The notes under the pieces were generated by a model. It made no database searches, was not told the origin of the DNA, and worked only from the letters and a program-made list of their open reading frames with translations. DNA of 64,000 nucleotides. It comes from Methanocorpusculum sp. UBA424. GTDB taxonomy: Archaea; Halobacteriota; Methanomicrobia; Methanomicrobiales; Methanocorpusculaceae. This document shows positions 26,242 to 35,120 of the stretch, in pieces. The stretch spans positions 22,410 through 86,409 of the forward strand of contig DAHC01000012.1 of NCBI GenBank assembly GCA_002498375.1, in the 5' to 3' direction. A program made the translations under genes and the position numbers. The stretch's first letter is position 1. Each line of letters opens with the position of its first letter.

Positions 26242-26291
26242 GTACGATATATTTGATGATAATACTATCGGACAGAGAACAAATTGTCCGA
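26242..26291 (-). promoter_or_regulatory. Promoter and inverted repeat upstream of pilin copy 1
   Basis: Minus-strand TATA box AAATATATC (about 26246-26255) is about 25 bases before the ATG at 26225, implying a leaderless mRNA. Immediately upstream is TCGGACA-N10-TGTCCGA (26268-26274 and 26285-26291), a perfect 7-base inverted repeat in the position expected for an activator or repressor site. GTCCGATA occurs again upstream of pilin copy 2 (26869-26876). Confidence 0.5.
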
Positions 26292-26414
26292 CAGATTTGG
26301 ACGTATTTTTGGATTAATACTCAGGCATGGGGGTAAAAAAATCAATGATGGGTTTTTCGCGCTTGAGGCGGTGATGTGCATCATCCCGATGTGGACGTCA
26401 GACCCCGCCTCCCC

Positions 26415-26813
26415 TTATTTGATAACAACGGTCCCTGAATAGAGGGTCTGATTTCCGTCCCTAAACCTGCCGACGACCGAAATATCGGCCTTCCCGGACG
26501 CCAGAGACGCCGGATTTTTAAAACTCAGCGGCGTGCCGACCGTCGAAAAAGCCGCCTCGGCGACGATCCTGGAACCGTTATACACCGTGATCGTTTCAAG
26601 ATCGTCGGTCTTCCCGCAGAAAACAGTAACAAGAAGCTCCCCCTCTTCCCCCGGATCAACACTCACGCCGATGATATGGCTCGTCCGGATCCCGGACGCC
26701 ATCCCCAGGGCAGATGCCGAGACGAGAGCTGCCAGCACAACGGTGAGCGCCACTAGAAGAATCGTGCCGATAACAGGAGATACGCCGTCATCTGACCTTC
26801 TCTGCTGTTTCAT
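26415..26813 (-). CDS. Archaeal type IV pilin, small (copy 2)
   Basis: 132 residues, paralogue of the pilin at 25812 over the whole length: head MKQQRRSDDG, VSPVIGTILLVALTVVLAA, then a beta domain with the matching end GRFRDGNQTLYSGTVVIK. The same prepilin-peptidase cleavage is expected. Higher G+C in third positions than copy 1. The two probably form alternative or mixed pilus subunits. Transcribed on its own, since 189 bases separate it from copy 1. Confidence 0.92.
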   Translation of the reverse strand: MKQQRRSDDGVSPVIGTILLVALTVVLAALVSASALGMASGIRTSHIIGVSVDPGEEGELLVTVFCGKTDDLETITVYNGSRIVAEAAFSTVGTPLSFKNPASLASGKADISVVGRFRDGNQTLYSGTVVIK

Positions 26814-27170
26814 GGTATGCAGAATATATTAACATATTAAGACGATAAACGTTTCTGGAGTGATTTGCGTCCGATAAAAAATAGAATTTTGCAGATTTAT
26901 CTATTTTCAGCAGAAAAACATTAGAAATATGAACTAAACAGTATCCGTCCAACAAAAAGGATGTACTTTTGGAATGTACGTTAATTTCATGTAAGGAATA
27001 TGTATTGACATCTAATATGACCAAACGCGGTTTGCGCCGATTCACAGTTGATTTTTTTCTCTTGTTTCGATACTAATGCCGTAAACGAAATCGAAGTACA
27101 TCTCATAACCACGTCAGTTTTTTCCGATTGAGATTACACCGAGTAGTCCTAATCTAAAAAATGGTATGAT
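26814..27170. other. Non-coding gap between pilin copy 2 and the pseudopilin operon
   Basis: 357 bases, AT-rich. Near the right-hand end of pilin copy 2 it holds TATA-like sequence (minus strand TAATATGTTAATATATT, about 26822-26838) and the GTCCGATA motif at 26869-26876. The remainder is the 3' flank of the beta-helix pseudopilin gene. An 85-codon frame on the minus strand here is low-complexity and unconvincing. I see no RNA gene. Confidence 0.4.
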
Positions 27171-28484
27171 TTATCCCCAATAAGGTAGATAGAGGTTAAC
27201 TGCCTGATCAACAGTTGGTGTCGTTGTTTGTTGACCGGGTGCAAAACGCATGTAGATGGCTTGACTATTTGTTGAACCGGCTACAGCATAATAAACAGAT
27301 CCAACTGGCGCAGTATTAGTTTCATCAATGCTTCCGGAGTTTAATGTGTGTGTCCCTTCATTATAGACTCCCCCACCTTTCAATGTAGCAGAGTTTCCAG
27401 TAATACCACCACCACTCATCGTTAAACTTCCCCCATCATCAATGAAAATACCTCCACCATATTTCGCAGAATTACCGGTAATACTTGTAGAACCATGGAA
27501 ATCAACAGTTCCTGCTATATACATACCCCCGCCCTCAACACCAACACCATCTTCGTTCACTCCATTCTTAACAGTGAAATAATCAGCTGCATAAAATGTT
27601 GTGCCTTCCCCAACAATTATTATAGGCTCATTGCCATGACTCATTCCATCAAATGTGATTGCACCATATGAGATTTGAAAGCCTTCTGCTTCAATCACCA
27701 GTAACGCACCATCATATCCCGGAGCACGACTGATAACGGGAATATCCCCTGTCTTACTACCTGCTATTTCGAAAACACCACTTGAACCTATCAGTTCAGC
27801 CGTGATGAGAATTGGTTCATTTCCTACGATAATATCCTTTTTTAGAATAGGGCGACCAGTATGATGATAATCATCTTCGTAGACAAACGTCCCTGCTTGC
27901 CAATCGTTAACTGATTGAATGAATGCAGAAGCATTTGCATAGGGTTCGCTGCCGACGGTATAATACGGGTTGGGCGTTGGTTCCGGAGTCGGCGTTGGTG
28001 TTGTAGTTGGAGTAGGTGTTGTCGGAGTGGGTGTCGGCGTTGTCGGAGTCACGGTCGGAGTAGGCGTTATCGGAGTCGGCAAAGGTGTCGTTGGTACGCC
28101 CGAACCCCGATAGAGCAGCTGCTCCCGGCCCAGATTATCCAGAGCGATGATCGTAAGATTGCTGACAGAATTACTTCCAGGTAACTGGACCGCCTGACCT
28201 GTACGCCACTCGACCCAGGCATCATCACCGTCGATACTCGTCAGATCGGTTATATCCACGCCATTATTATAAAACACCAGCCGGTTTTTGTACAAAATAT
28301 CCCCGCCGCTGTGATACAGCATCTGGGAACTGGCCGAAGGAGTAAAAATAACATTCGGCGTACTTTCAGCAGCGTTCTGCGTGGCCATTGACAGGGTAAC
28401 GCCGATCACCGAAGCGGCGAGAACGACCAGAAGCAGCAGAAGAACAACGCCGACGACACTGGATACACCTGATTCATTTTCCAT
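27171..28484 (-). CDS. Pilin-like adhesin with Thr-Pro linker and beta-helix
   Basis: 437 residues. N-terminus MENESG then VSSVVGVVLLLLLVVLAASVIG: a class III signal. A short pilin beta domain follows (to ~130), then a linker of about 45 residues built from PTPT units, then ~250 residues with Gly-rich beta-helix repeats (GGGIFIDDGGSLTMSGGGI, GNSATLKGGGVYNEGTH), as in polymorphic outer membrane proteins. Last gene of the four-gene operon 30636-27171. Its build (pilin anchor, stiff linker, long beta-helix) suggests the tip or adhesin subunit. Confidence 0.85.
   Translation of the reverse strand: MENESGVSSVVGVVLLLLLVVLAASVIGVTLSMATQNAAESTPNVIFTPSASSQMLYHSGGDILYKNRLVFYNNGVDITDLTSIDGDDAWVEWRTGQAVQLPGSNSVSNLTIIALDNLGREQLLYRGSGVPTTPLPTPITPTPTVTPTTPTPTPTTPTPTTTPTPTPEPTPNPYYTVGSEPYANASAFIQSVNDWQAGTFVYEDDYHHTGRPILKKDIIVGNEPILITAELIGSSGVFEIAGSKTGDIPVISRAPGYDGALLVIEAEGFQISYGAITFDGMSHGNEPIIIVGEGTTFYAADYFTVKNGVNEDGVGVEGGGMYIAGTVDFHGSTSITGNSAKYGGGIFIDDGGSLTMSGGGITGNSATLKGGGVYNEGTHTLNSGSIDETNTAPVGSVYYAVAGSTNSQAIYMRFAPGQQTTTPTVDQAVNLYLPYWG
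27970..28092 (-). repeat. DNA repeat coding for the Thr-Pro linker
   Basis: A degenerate short tandem repeat (plus strand GGAGTNGGNGTT-type units) within the beta-helix adhesin gene. It encodes the PTPT-rich linker. Such tracts can change length by slippage. Confidence 0.7.
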
Positions 28485-28487
28485 ATC

Positions 28488-29300
28488 TTAGTATCTCCTG
28501 ACATCAACGATATACTCAGGGTTGATAACGTTCAGATAAATATACCCAACAACCGAGGGATAAATCGTCAGTGATGTGGTATTAATTGATGGTTTGTCAC
28601 TCATGATGTTTACTCCCATATTCTGATACAGTATTGCTTTTTCGTAGAAAAAAGTATTCCATACACTTGCATCCCAAGGGTCATCAGCAGTAAACGTGAC
28701 AACTACCGTCTGATTTGTAGGTGGAAGCACCTGAGTTGGGACAGAGAGAAGGCCGGTATCCACCGGGATTCCCTCTGAACTTCCAACCGCAAACGACCCC
28801 TGCATTTCCGGAACGATCAATGTTACATACAGATCATCACCTGCTGTCTCCATGGTGATCGAAGGCGGTGTCACCCAAGCAGCATATCCGTAATCGTTTC
28901 GAAACACGCCGCCCCCTTCATAACCTACAAGCGTATTTGTTGTCCCAAATGTCGCATACAGCCGACTGATATTATAAGTACTGTTTTCTGTACCGCCAAT
29001 ATAGACCCTGAGCATTCCTACATCCTCCTTCATAAAGAGCGCTCCGTCGGCATAAGCAGATGCTGCAGGGATGAGCATACTGATATTCGACCCGACCCAT
29101 CCATTCAGACGCTGATTGTCAACGGCAATTTTGTAATCAAGGAACGCATTGGTCACCCCGATAGCATGATACTCCTCGGCATCCCTGATCTGCTCAGGCA
29201 CGCCGATGACCGCCCACATACCTATGATCATCGCAATGATCATAAGGATCATCACAAATCCAACCGCCATCGAAAGACCGGAATCACGTTTGTGGATCAT
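28488..29300 (-). CDS. Pseudopilin-like secreted/membrane protein, third in operon
   Basis: 270 residues from the ATG at 29300, two bases after the preceding stop; an ATG 10 codons earlier is less likely. Head MIHKRDSG then LSMAVGFVMILMIIAMIIG: prepilin-like, although the usual VSPVIG is replaced. The rest is an all-beta extracellular domain with motifs shared with its operon mates (YGGxxF-type EGGGVFRNDYGY; VTFTADDP). Family not named with certainty. Probably a minor pilin that forms a complex with its neighbours. Confidence 0.75.
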   Translation of the reverse strand: MIHKRDSGLSMAVGFVMILMIIAMIIGMWAVIGVPEQIRDAEEYHAIGVTNAFLDYKIAVDNQRLNGWVGSNISMLIPAASAYADGALFMKEDVGMLRVYIGGTENSTYNISRLYATFGTTNTLVGYEGGGVFRNDYGYAAWVTPPSITMETAGDDLYVTLIVPEMQGSFAVGSSEGIPVDTGLLSVPTQVLPPTNQTVVVTFTADDPWDASVWNTFFYEKAILYQNMGVNIMSDKPSINTTSLTIYPSVVGYIYLNVINPEYIVDVRRY

Positions 29301-29302
29301 GA

Positions 29303-29914
29303 TTACTGCAGCTCCATTCTGAATACACACAGATGATCCGAACCTGAAGATACAATGTTCTCCAGACGGTATTCCAACGTAGCGACACCTGCCCCTCCAA
29401 TGGATCTCTCGGCAACTTCTGCGGTATTGACCACAACAACATATCGTCCTGAACCTGACACTGAACCAGGAAGAAGGATGCGGTCATTTTGGAAAAGGGC
29501 ACCGCCGTCATAAATAATCTCGATATCTTCGGCATACATGTTGGAAGAGGTGTAGGTGAGGATCACCTCAGCATACTCACCATGAGGGATACCATATGAT
29601 AGCGACACCGTACCAAATGACGCTGCCGACAAAAGATTGGGAAAGACGGTGATCTCGGTCCGGTCGGCGGCGGGCGAGAGCGTGAACACCGCCTGACGGG
29701 TGATATTGGTTGAATTGGACAGCCAGACGGTATCCATATCAGCTTTCATCTGACAAAACTCCAGAAGAACATCCCCGTTATGCACCCGGTCCGCATTGGT
29801 CCCCATGACGGGAAGAGCAATGAGTGCCGTCATCGCGATCGTAATAATCAGGACCGTCAGGATAAGGGCCACGCTGACGACTTCAGAAAGACCTGGATCC
29901 GCATTTTTGTTCAT
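29303..29914 (-). CDS. Pseudopilin-like protein, second in operon
   Basis: 203 residues. Head MNKNADPGLSE then VVSVALILTVLIITIAMTALIALPVMG, a class III-like signal. The exported beta domain contains IEIIYDGGALFQNDRILLPG, closely matching LRIVYEGGAVFRGQKN in the upstream gene, so the two are paralogues. The 5' end overlaps the preceding stop (ATG within TGAATG region). Probably a minor pilin of the same complex. Confidence 0.78.
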   Translation of the reverse strand: MNKNADPGLSEVVSVALILTVLIITIAMTALIALPVMGTNADRVHNGDVLLEFCQMKADMDTVWLSNSTNITRQAVFTLSPAADRTEITVFPNLLSAASFGTVSLSYGIPHGEYAEVILTYTSSNMYAEDIEIIYDGGALFQNDRILLPGSVSGSGRYVVVVNTAEVAERSIGGAGVATLEYRLENIVSSGSDHLCVFRMELQ

Positions 29915-30636
29915 TGCAGCCCCCTGACCGTGACATTATATTCAACTACGGTCACTTTGGTGAACGTTCCGAGAAATGCATTCCAGGGACTGGCCGGATC
30001 GGGCTTGTACAATGATACATTTGCAGTAGAGTAGGTTTGATTTCCAAGATATTTGTAGGTAAGACTGAGGGGGATATTTCCAAGGATCTGCTGTTCGCTG
30101 TAGTTTGCGGGGACACACACGAGAACCAGATTGGTGTTCCCGGAAGAGGGAGGGAGGATCACATACTGCGTCTCATTTTTCTGTCCCCGAAACACCGCTC
30201 CCCCTTCATACACGATGCGAAGATCCTTCGCGTAATAATTCGCCGAGTTAAAGGTTATTTTAAGAGAAGAAACCGGCTTTGGTCCTGCGCTGGAATTTAT
30301 CCAAAATGCCGTCCCGTTGCTCACGGTGACCGTACCTGTGCCAAGGGGCGGAGATAAAAACAGCAGACCGGAAAGATCCGTTCCCTGGACCGGGGACGGG
30401 GAAATAACCCGGCTTGCGTTCGTATCGGTCTTGCCGTTCATCCACAGCAGATCGATCCCGTATTTGACATCAGCGATCTCTTCTGTAACCAGACGGGCGT
30501 GTTCTGTTTCGACCGCCTGCCCCTGGGCCGGGATATAAAAGAGGATCCAGACAGCTGCAACTGACACGACCAAAGCAATGATCAGTACAAAACCGATAAC
30601 CTCGGCGACTCCGTCGTCAGCTGTCTTCTTCTTCAT
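29911..30636 (-). CDS. Pseudopilin-like protein, first in operon
   Basis: 241 residues. Head MKKKTADDG then VAEVIGFVLIIALVVSVAAVWILFY, a class III-like signal. The exported beta domain has several N-x-S/T sequons and the YEGGAVF motif shared with the next gene. It starts the leftward operon of four pilin-like genes (30636-27171) with overlapping or near-touching ends. It resembles pseudopilin sets seen in other euryarchaea, though I cannot assign a named family. Confidence 0.78.
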   Translation of the reverse strand: MKKKTADDGVAEVIGFVLIIALVVSVAAVWILFYIPAQGQAVETEHARLVTEEIADVKYGIDLLWMNGKTDTNASRVISPSPVQGTDLSGLLFLSPPLGTGTVTVSNGTAFWINSSAGPKPVSSLKITFNSANYYAKDLRIVYEGGAVFRGQKNETQYVILPPSSGNTNLVLVCVPANYSEQQILGNIPLSLTYKYLGNQTYSTANVSLYKPDPASPWNAFLGTFTKVTVVEYNVTVRGLQ

Positions 30637-30753
30637 AATATCCGAAAGAATGGTTATGGTCTATTTTTGCTGTGAAGAGTATAGAATACTTCTGCACATG
30701 GAATAAAGAACAGGGACGCAATGCATATATGCAAAAACCGAGTACATAGTATC

Positions 30754-30933
30754 ATGGATAAAACTGGACTTATCACACTGATCGTAGGTATTATTCTTCT
30801 CGCTTTAGGTATTCTTGGCATATGGTTCAACCTTGATCTGTTCATTCAGTTCGTACTGGGAGGATTTGGACTCGTTCTCGCACTCTGCGGTCTTGGCGCA
30901 GTTCTTCTGGGCATTCTGATGCTCAAAGAATAA
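30754..30933 (+). CDS. Small two-helix membrane protein
   Basis: 59 residues from the ATG at 30754: two hydrophobic helices (LITLIVGIILLALGILGIW and LFIQFVLGGFGLVLALCGLG) with a short loop, ending MLKE. A TATA-like GCATATATGC at 30723-30732 is about 26 bases upstream, fitting a leaderless mRNA. Function unknown. The OGG gene follows 10 bases later and may share the transcript. Confidence 0.75.
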   Translation: MDKTGLITLIVGIILLALGILGIWFNLDLFIQFVLGGFGLVLALCGLGAVLLGILMLKE

Positions 30934-30943
30934 CTTTTTTTTT

Positions 30944-31786
30944 ATGCAGACATTTGCTCTTGAAGATATCCCTTTTCAGCTGGATCTGACCGTTTCCTGC
31001 GGGCAGGCATTTCGCTGGCAAAAGCAGAACGGATTCTGGTATGCGCCGGTCAAAGACAAGGTCTGGAAGGTCCGTCAGGAGGGAGATACTCTGTGGTATG
31101 ACGGACCGACTGAAGAGGAACTCGTCAGATACTTCGGACTGGATGTCCCCCTGGACACTATTCTGGATGAGATCGATACGGATCCGCTGATCCATGCGGC
31201 GATCGAAACGTGCCGGGGTCTTCGGATCATCAGGCAGGATCCCTGGGAGTGTCTGATTTCGTATATTTGTGCGACGTGTGCGAATATTCCCGGGATCACG
31301 ATGCGTATCGAGAATCTTTCAAAGAGTTACGGGAGGAGAGTTGAGGCGGACGGTTCGGTGTTTTACACGTTTCCAAAAGCGGAACGGCTCGCCGCCGAAG
31401 AGATCTGCTCTGTTCGGGCATGTAAAGTCGGGTACCGGGATACCTACATCTGCAAAGCGGCAAAGACGGCGGCCGAAAATCCCCGCTGGGCAGATGAGAT
31501 CAGGAGTCTGCCCTATCTTTCAGCGAAAGAGAGACTGATGATGCTGCCTGGCGTCGGGCCAAAAGTGGCTGACTGTGTGCTTTTGTTTGCGTTTGAAAAG
31601 TATGAGGCGTTTCCGATCGATGTGTGGATCGAAAGGATCCTTAGGACGAAGTATCTGGGCGGAGAGAAAAAACTCTCATATAATAAGGCAGGAACATTTG
31701 CAAGAGACCATTTCGGGCAGTATGCAGGATATGCTCAGGAGTATCTGTTCGGGATCAGGGAGGAGATAGCCGGGAAAGGGGCGTGA
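30944..31786 (+). CDS. ogg: 8-oxoguanine DNA glycosylase/AP lyase, OGG1 type
   Basis: Removes 8-oxoguanine from DNA in base-excision repair. 280 residues. Helix-hairpin-helix LPGVGPKVADC (201-211) holds the catalytic Lys207, and PIDVW contains the catalytic Asp226, matching Lys249 and Asp268 of human OGG1. The N-terminal part (CGQAFRWQK, residues 19-27) matches the OGG1 N-domain. Length is typical of archaeal OGG1. It starts 10 bases after the small membrane protein. Confidence 0.94.
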   Translation: MQTFALEDIPFQLDLTVSCGQAFRWQKQNGFWYAPVKDKVWKVRQEGDTLWYDGPTEEELVRYFGLDVPLDTILDEIDTDPLIHAAIETCRGLRIIRQDPWECLISYICATCANIPGITMRIENLSKSYGRRVEADGSVFYTFPKAERLAAEEICSVRACKVGYRDTYICKAAKTAAENPRWADEIRSLPYLSAKERLMMLPGVGPKVADCVLLFAFEKYEAFPIDVWIERILRTKYLGGEKKLSYNKAGTFARDHFGQYAGYAQEYLFGIREEIAGKGA

Positions 31787-31974
31787 TGACGGGAGAGAAT
31801 AGTGTACTGACCCGGGAGTGGTTAACAGATGAATTTTCCAAGCGGACAAATTATCTGGTTTAAGGAGAGGTAATCCCCGCAATTGTAAGTAAAAACCCAT
31901 TTTTGGTACAAAAAATGACGCAAAATTTCCGTCTCCGACAGATATAAGGTGCGAAAGGATCCATTACTATACTC

Positions 31975-32595
31975 ATGAAATTGAGCATACTCACCCTTGC
32001 CGTCCTAGCAGCAGTACTCTGTTCGGCAGGATGCGTGAGCAGTCAGGACGATATCATCGGGACATGGATAAGTGAAGAGCTCACGAATTTTCCCTCGCCC
32101 GATGTGAACAGGATACTTCTGGAATTCAATGATGATAGGAGAGGGACCGAGACCTGGGTCTACGCACACGGGGATACGTATGTCTTCAACATCTCCTGGA
32201 TCGAAAACGACGACGGTTCTTTTGCTTATGCTTATGACTCCTGGCTGACGACCGTGTCAGAAAACGGAACGCTTGCCTCTGATGAAGAAGGACGGGTCTT
32301 TGTACGGGAAGGGGGCGATGCCGACAGCGGATATGTCGGAACGTGGACGAACCTTGGGGCGTATGCATATAACGGGATGCTCTATACCATAACCAACGAG
32401 ATCTATCCAGACAACACCGGTGTTTCGATCTGGACGGATCAAAACGGCGTGACCGAACCGCCGTGGGAAATCGTCTGGTACCCCTACAAAGAAAACACGT
32501 ACATCAATTATTACAAAGAGGGCCTGATCAGATTAACTCTACTGGATAACTCAGCGGGGCTGGATAATTACAACCTGACCTTTACCAAGTCATAA
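31975..32595 (+). CDS. Predicted lipoprotein, function unknown
   Basis: 206 residues. Signal peptide MKLSILTLAVLAAVLC with lipobox SAGC: Cys would be lipidated after cleavage. The exported part has a repeated theme (DIIGTWISEE and GYVGTWTNLG), suggesting two similar beta-sandwich or lipocalin-like halves. A TATA-like AGATATAAGG is about 30 bases before the ATG. It converges on srp54. No family recognised. Confidence 0.8.
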   Translation: MKLSILTLAVLAAVLCSAGCVSSQDDIIGTWISEELTNFPSPDVNRILLEFNDDRRGTETWVYAHGDTYVFNISWIENDDGSFAYAYDSWLTTVSENGTLASDEEGRVFVREGGDADSGYVGTWTNLGAYAYNGMLYTITNEIYPDNTGVSIWTDQNGVTEPPWEIVWYPYKENTYINYYKEGLIRLTLLDNSAGLDNYNLTFTKS

Positions 32596-32615
32596 TTTTT
32601 TCAAAAAAAGAGATT

Positions 32616-33956
32616 TTACATCGGACCCATAGGTCCCATGCCGCCTTTCTGCATCTGTTTCATCATTTTGCCCATCGCCATCCTGTTTCCTCTGAATCCT
32701 TTCAGCGTTTTCTGCATCATCTTATAGTATTTGATGAGATCCCTGACCTCTTCGACCGAAGAACCGGAACCTTTGGCTACCCGCATCATCCTGGACGTGT
32801 TGATCAGAGCAGGCTCATCAAGTTCCTGCGGCGTCATGGAATCCATGATGATCCTAAACTTTTTCATCTTGTCAGCGGTTCCGTCCAGAGCGTCGGATGG
32901 AACGTTCAAATTGCCCATCGGCAGCATGGAAAGGACCTGCTTTAACGGACCCATCTTCTGCACCGCTTCGAGCTGTTTATACATATCGTTCAGGGTAAAC
33001 TTTCCCCGAAGCATGGCGTTGACATCGACATCCTCGGCATTGATGGACTCTTCAGCCTTTTCGACGAGGGCTTTGAGATCGCCCATGCCGAGAAGTCTGG
33101 AAATAAATCCGTTGGGATCGAACCGTTCGAGATCATCGATCGTCTCACCGTTACCGATAAAAACGATCCCCGACTGGGTCTCGGCGACGGCGGACATAGC
33201 GCCTCCTCCTTTCGCCGTTCCGTCCATCTTGGTCACGATAACGCCGTCGATCCCGATCGCTTCATGGAACCGTTTGGCCTGATCACGGGCCGCCTGACCA
33301 AGAGCCGCGTCGATGACGAGCCAGCGGTGATCGGGTTTGAGGTACGCATTGACCTCTGTGATCTCATCGATCAGATCATCTTCCAGGGCATGACGTCCGG
33401 CGGTATCGACGATGACGACATCCACATCTTTCAGGGCGGCAAGTCCGTCTTTGACGATTTTTACAGCATCCTTCTCCTTTGGATCTCCGTAACTTGGGAC
33501 ATTGATCTTTTTGCAGAGCGTTTCGAGCTGGGCATAGGCTCCGGGCCGGAAGTTGTCGGCGCCGATCGCCCCGACTTTCAGACCTTTTCTCTGGAAGTAG
33601 CGGCAGAGTTTTCCGGTCGTGGTGGTCTTACCAGAACCCTGCAGACCGGCCATCAGGATCTTCTGCGGTTTTAAGGAGAACTCTGCCTCTTTGCCGACAA
33701 GGTTCACCAGCTCCTGATACACGATCCTGAGTACATGTTCGCGGGCGTTGATGCCTTTGGGGAGATTTTCGTCCAGAGAGCGGGCTTTTATCTGCTTGGA
33801 AAGCTCCATCACGAGTTTGACATTGACGTCAGAGGAAAGCAGAGCCCGCTGGAGATCGCGGACGAGTTCGTCGACAGCGGCACGGTCGATGACCGTTTTG
33901 CCGGCGAGTTTCTTCATCGCGTCTTTGAGTGAGTTGGATAATGTATCAAGTCCCAT
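32616..33956 (-). CDS. srp54: Signal recognition particle GTPase SRP54
   Basis: Binds signal sequences and 7S RNA and hands ribosomes to FtsY. 446 residues from the ATG at 33956, one base after the FtsY stop. N domain, then G domain with GLQGSGKTTTTGKL, DTAGRHALEDDL and TKMDGTAKGGGA, then a methionine-rich M domain ending MAMGKMMKQMQKGGMGPM. An upstream ATG 9 codons earlier lies within ftsY and lacks family similarity. Co-transcribed with ftsY. Confidence 0.96.
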   Translation of the reverse strand: MGLDTLSNSLKDAMKKLAGKTVIDRAAVDELVRDLQRALLSSDVNVKLVMELSKQIKARSLDENLPKGINAREHVLRIVYQELVNLVGKEAEFSLKPQKILMAGLQGSGKTTTTGKLCRYFQRKGLKVGAIGADNFRPGAYAQLETLCKKINVPSYGDPKEKDAVKIVKDGLAALKDVDVVIVDTAGRHALEDDLIDEITEVNAYLKPDHRWLVIDAALGQAARDQAKRFHEAIGIDGVIVTKMDGTAKGGGAMSAVAETQSGIVFIGNGETIDDLERFDPNGFISRLLGMGDLKALVEKAEESINAEDVDVNAMLRGKFTLNDMYKQLEAVQKMGPLKQVLSMLPMGNLNVPSDALDGTADKMKKFRIIMDSMTPQELDEPALINTSRMMRVAKGSGSSVEEVRDLIKYYKMMQKTLKGFRGNRMAMGKMMKQMQKGGMGPMGPM

Positions 33957-33957
33957 G

Positions 33958-34971
33958 TTAGTCATCTCCGAATATTTCATCAATGATCAGCGAAGGGGTG
34001 AACGGTTTCATATCATCATACCCCTGCCCGACTCCGAGAAAAACGAGCGGTTTGCCGATCGTGTAGGCGATCGAGATGGCAGCTCCGCCTTTTGGATCCA
34101 TGTCGACTTTGGTGAGAATGACGCCGTCTGTCGAGACGGTTTTTTCAAACTCTTCGGCACGGATGACCGCATCGTTTCCGGCTACGGCCTCATCTACGTA
34201 GAAGACGAGATCGGGTTTCATCACCCGTTTGATCTTTTCCAGCTGGTTCATGAGATTGACCCGGTTGTGGAACCGGCCTGCCGAGTCGGCGAGGACAACA
34301 TCCGTCTTGTGGGCTTTGGCATACTCGACGGTGTCATAGAGAACGGCCGACGGATCGGCTCCTTCCTGATGGGCGATGAGTTTGATGCCAAGTCTTTCAC
34401 AGTGAACACGGATCTGTTCGATTGCCCCGGCACGGAACGTGTCGCCGGCTCCGACCACGACGGAGAGTCCCTGACTCTGAAGATAGTGGGCGATCTTGGC
34501 GACCGAAGTTGTTTTCCCGGTCCCGTTTACCCCGGTGAAGAGGATCTTGACCGGCTTTTCATGGTTTTTAATATAGGAGACGAGATCGAATCCTTCACCA
34601 AGCACCTTTTCGATCGCATGTCTGAGAGCGTCCGTGACGACATCGTCAGCGGATTCCCGGAGTTTCCTGTGCGTGCCGACGAGCTCTTTTTTCATATGTT
34701 CAGTGATCGCCTCGGCTACCGGATAGGCTACGTCGGACTCCAGGAGGACCATCTGGAGTTCGAAGAGCGATTCCTCGATATCTTTTTCGGAGAGGACAAA
34801 CTCGTGTTCTACGACAAGAGTTTTGATTTTATTGAGGAAGCCCGGGGCTTTTTTCTCCTCCGGCTGGGGTGATGGTATAGTTTCGACGGCGGCGGGAACC
34901 GGCGCTTCCGTCTCCGGAATCGGGTTCTTTTTCTTCCCGAGGCCGAGTTTATTTTTCAGTCCTTCAAACAT
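33958..34971 (-). CDS. ftsY: SRP receptor GTPase FtsY
   Basis: 337 residues. A charged, Pro/Glu-rich N-terminus (about 60 residues), then the NG domain with FTGVNGTGKTTSVAKIA, DSAGR and TKVDMDPKGGAAISIAY. Forms a targeting complex with SRP54 at the membrane. It precedes srp54 and follows prefoldin alpha after a gap of about 150 bases, the usual archaeal order. Confidence 0.96.
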   Translation of the reverse strand: MFEGLKNKLGLGKKKNPIPETEAPVPAAVETIPSPQPEEKKAPGFLNKIKTLVVEHEFVLSEKDIEESLFELQMVLLESDVAYPVAEAITEHMKKELVGTHRKLRESADDVVTDALRHAIEKVLGEGFDLVSYIKNHEKPVKILFTGVNGTGKTTSVAKIAHYLQSQGLSVVVGAGDTFRAGAIEQIRVHCERLGIKLIAHQEGADPSAVLYDTVEYAKAHKTDVVLADSAGRFHNRVNLMNQLEKIKRVMKPDLVFYVDEAVAGNDAVIRAEEFEKTVSTDGVILTKVDMDPKGGAAISIAYTIGKPLVFLGVGQGYDDMKPFTPSLIIDEIFGDD

Positions 34972-35120
34972 TATCTATTCATTCGGTCCTGTGAATATAA
35001 ATTCCTCTCTGTTAGTATAGAGAGAAGAGGTACATTAATCAAACCTCAGGATGGCCTGATACCGAACATCAGAATAGATTGAGAGAACGCATTACGTAAT
35101 ACTGTATAAAAAAGAGAAGT

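Noticed and set aside
27970..28092. Tandem repeat considered as a CRISPR array
   Set aside because: Units are about 12 bases, without unique spacers, and lie in frame inside a Thr-Pro linker.
33748..34872. Plus-strand frame of 374 codons across srp54/ftsY
   Set aside because: Antisense of two highly conserved genes with intact GTPase motifs. No motif of its own.
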